Source: Phaeosaccion multiseriatum (taxonomy: Eukaryota; Ochrophyta, other classes). Taken from it: a DNA stretch of 64,000 nucleotides. The translations under genes were made by a program, and so were the position numbers. The notes under the pieces were generated by a model, which ran no database searches, was not told the DNA's origin, and saw only the letters and a program-made list of their open reading frames with translations. This document shows, in pieces, positions 63,001 to 64,000 of this stretch. The stretch is taken from assembly GCA_965112735.1 (NCBI GenBank), contig OZ218959.1:1736001-1800000 (forward strand), written 5' to 3'. Numbering within the stretch: the stretch's first letter is position 1; every line of letters starts with the position of its first letter.

Positions 63001-63872
63001 GGCACCACAGGAGGGGATCGATGGATGGCAGCTGATGGGGAAGGGAAGGGGCACACTGTTTCCTCTTGACCGATACAGTAGCGGCTGGCAGACAAAGGCC
63101 CAAACTGAACGGAATTGAACCCTGACTGGTATTGAAACTGCCACTGCGTACTCTCTCTCTCTCCCTGTGTACACTCTCTCACCTTCAGAGGTCCGAAGAT
63201 GTCTACATTGAGCCCGATGGAGTCCGTGCCGCTGCCGTTGTCAATGCCCTCAATGACAATGGTGCTGTCCTCAGGTGAGATGAGAGTGAGTCCGAGGTAG
63301 ACTTGGTACAGCCCCGTCACGAGCATGAGGCGGCCCATGTCTCGGTGCACAACCTTGATTGTTAAAGGTGATGATTCAGTTTGCCCATCACAAAGCAGTC
63401 AATCATGTGTGTGTGGGGGGGGGAGAGAGGAGCGGTTGGGGTCAGGCTTCTTGGCTGGGCGGGGTTCAACATCTTACATATATAGGTACGTATATAGGGT
63501 GAGGCTTAGGATTAAGTGACGCGAAGCTTAAGCCGCGGGATTAGGGTTGAGGGAAGGATGTGACCTCGGCTGAGGCTTAGGACTCGACTCGACGTACCTT
63601 GTTGACCATGTGGAAGCGACTAGTGTTGGTGCCGATCCACTTGACGCCTCTGTTCTGTATCCCCAACATGCGAATGCTTCCCGTCACAATCTGCCCAACG
63701 ATGGAGAAGAGCAAGGCGATGCCGATCTTGCCATGACGGGTTCGAAACCCTCCTCCGGACGCGGCGATGGCGCTGATGGCCAGAGGGATGGAGGCCTCAG
63801 CGACGAAGCTCGACATGACTTGGTGGATCTCGAGCCAGTTCGGCATGTTCTTGCAGTAGCGGGCCACGTACA
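56593..63872 (-). CDS. Cytochrome b561 / cytochrome b5 / b5-reductase fusion, 5' end beyond window
   Basis: Predicted membrane electron-transfer chain in one polypeptide. Exons: 63872-63598, 63353-63183, 62768-62598, 62040-61993, 61876-61710, 61524-61444, 61245-61050, 60868-60725, 60636-60552, 60345-59670, 59458-59225, 58709-58669, 58446-58020, 57880-57625, 57336-56971 and 56655-56593; about 1132 residues seen. First comes a b561-like core of membrane helices with histidines in [32 protein letters not shown] and [12 protein letters not shown], then a helix [18 protein letters not shown] cytochrome b5 domain follows with heme ligands in HPGG and HRHSATAW. The reductase has the FAD motif [16 protein letters not shown], nucleotide motif GTGVTPM, and the terminal VSGPPPF...[16 protein letters not shown] disordered acidic insert of about 200 residues splits the reductase after [16 protein letters not shown]; a second lies before DHLANML. 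The short exon 58709-58669 is the least certain. Confidence 0.85.
58910..59215. repeat. (CATC)n and (CCCT)n arrays
   Basis: CCATC units with CAGCTAT interruptions, a CCCT block at 59041-59107, more CCATC, then CCCT. On the sense strand these are GATGG and GGGA repeats starting at the donor of exon 59458-59225. Confidence 0.92.
60066..60160. repeat. Coding (CTG/CTC)n repeat in the redox fusion
   Basis: Triplet array translated on the minus strand as Ala/Gly-rich runs inside the insert that interrupts the reductase domain. Confidence 0.85.
61376..61412. repeat. (GGGCA)n array next to a 13-mer copy
   Basis: Seven GCAGG units followed immediately by GTTGGTGATACAG at 61414-61426, in an intron of the redox fusion. 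Confidence 0.9.
61899..61948. repeat. (TTTCAG)n hexamer array
   Basis: Eight CAGTTT units within the intron between exons 62040-61993 and 61876-61710; related to scattered AGTTTCAGTTTC words elsewhere. Confidence 0.92.
62076..62347. repeat. (GGGA)n array before an acceptor
   Basis: About 45 clean GGGA units with degenerate, partly mirrored flanks (GGGGGAGAGGCAGGGAGAGA occurs on both sides). Sense (CCCT)n upstream of exon 62040-61993. Confidence 0.93.
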
Positions 63873-64000
63873 CTGGTTGGTGGTATAGGTGGGTGGGGTG
63901 GGAATGGGAATGGCAGTAGATGGCAGGTGTGTGTGTATGTGTGTACAAACAATGGCATGCGGTGGTGAAGGGGTGAGGAAGGCAGTGGATGATGGTAGGG
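63873..64000. other. Intron at the right edge
   Basis: The visible first exon of the redox fusion begins at an acceptor (63873-63875 as CTG on the plus strand), so this edge should be intron. It holds ATGGCAGTAGATGG and GGCAGTGGATGATGG variants of the dispersed 14-mer. Confidence 0.5.

Overview
This is a nuclear window from an intron-rich eukaryote with motile cilia or flagella, probably an alga or another protist. The exact lineage is not resolved. The evidence is spliced genes with GT-AG (and some GC-AG) introns, phase-consistent exon chains matching eukaryote-only families (IFT122, GLE1, NAF1, a mitochondrial TRAP1), no bacterial signals, and extreme simple-repeat content in introns and intergenic DNA. 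Exons are GC-rich, and glutamine, glycine and serine runs arise where the same repeats are translated.

Eleven genes are supported. From left to right: TRAP1-type HSP90 (minus, 3' end off the left edge); an intronless protein of unknown function (plus); IFT122, 22 exons (plus); a GT8 glycosyltransferase (minus); a two-domain rhodanese/mercaptopyruvate sulfurtransferase (plus); a 21-exon EF-hand/WD40 protein of WDR49/WDR64 type (minus); a conserved, probably axonemal coiled-coil protein (plus); the H/ACA RNP assembly factor NAF1 (minus); an ankyrin-repeat protein with a one-base frameshift (plus); the mRNA-export factor GLE1 (minus); and a cytochrome b561 / cytochrome b5 / b5-reductase fusion (minus, 5' end off the right edge). 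Four neighbouring pairs are head to head and separated by 206-487 bp, suggesting shared promoters. IFT122 is ciliary, the WDR49-like protein is probably so, and its divergent neighbour may be, but the other genes are housekeeping, so this is not one pathway.

The most unusual content lies in the introns. Many carry G-rich tandem repeats on the sense strand just after the 5' splice site and C-rich or pyrimidine repeats just before the 3' splice site. Several arrays appear to be reiterations of the donor sequence itself. One 171-bp intron is closed by a perfect 13-bp inverted repeat lying a few bases inside both splice sites. A 14-bp sequence recurs in introns of four genes, almost always in the same sense orientation and often next to the acceptor. 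A separate 13-mer (GTTGGTGATACAG) recurs eight times in exons and introns, always coding V-G-D-T when exonic. A 439-bp element with 23-bp terminal inverted repeats and a 6-bp target-site duplication, with the structure of a non-autonomous DNA transposon, sits just upstream of GLE1.

Exon coordinates were read by hand from splice consensus plus codon phase. Most joins agree in phase and with remembered family sequences; uncertain joins are flagged in the entries.
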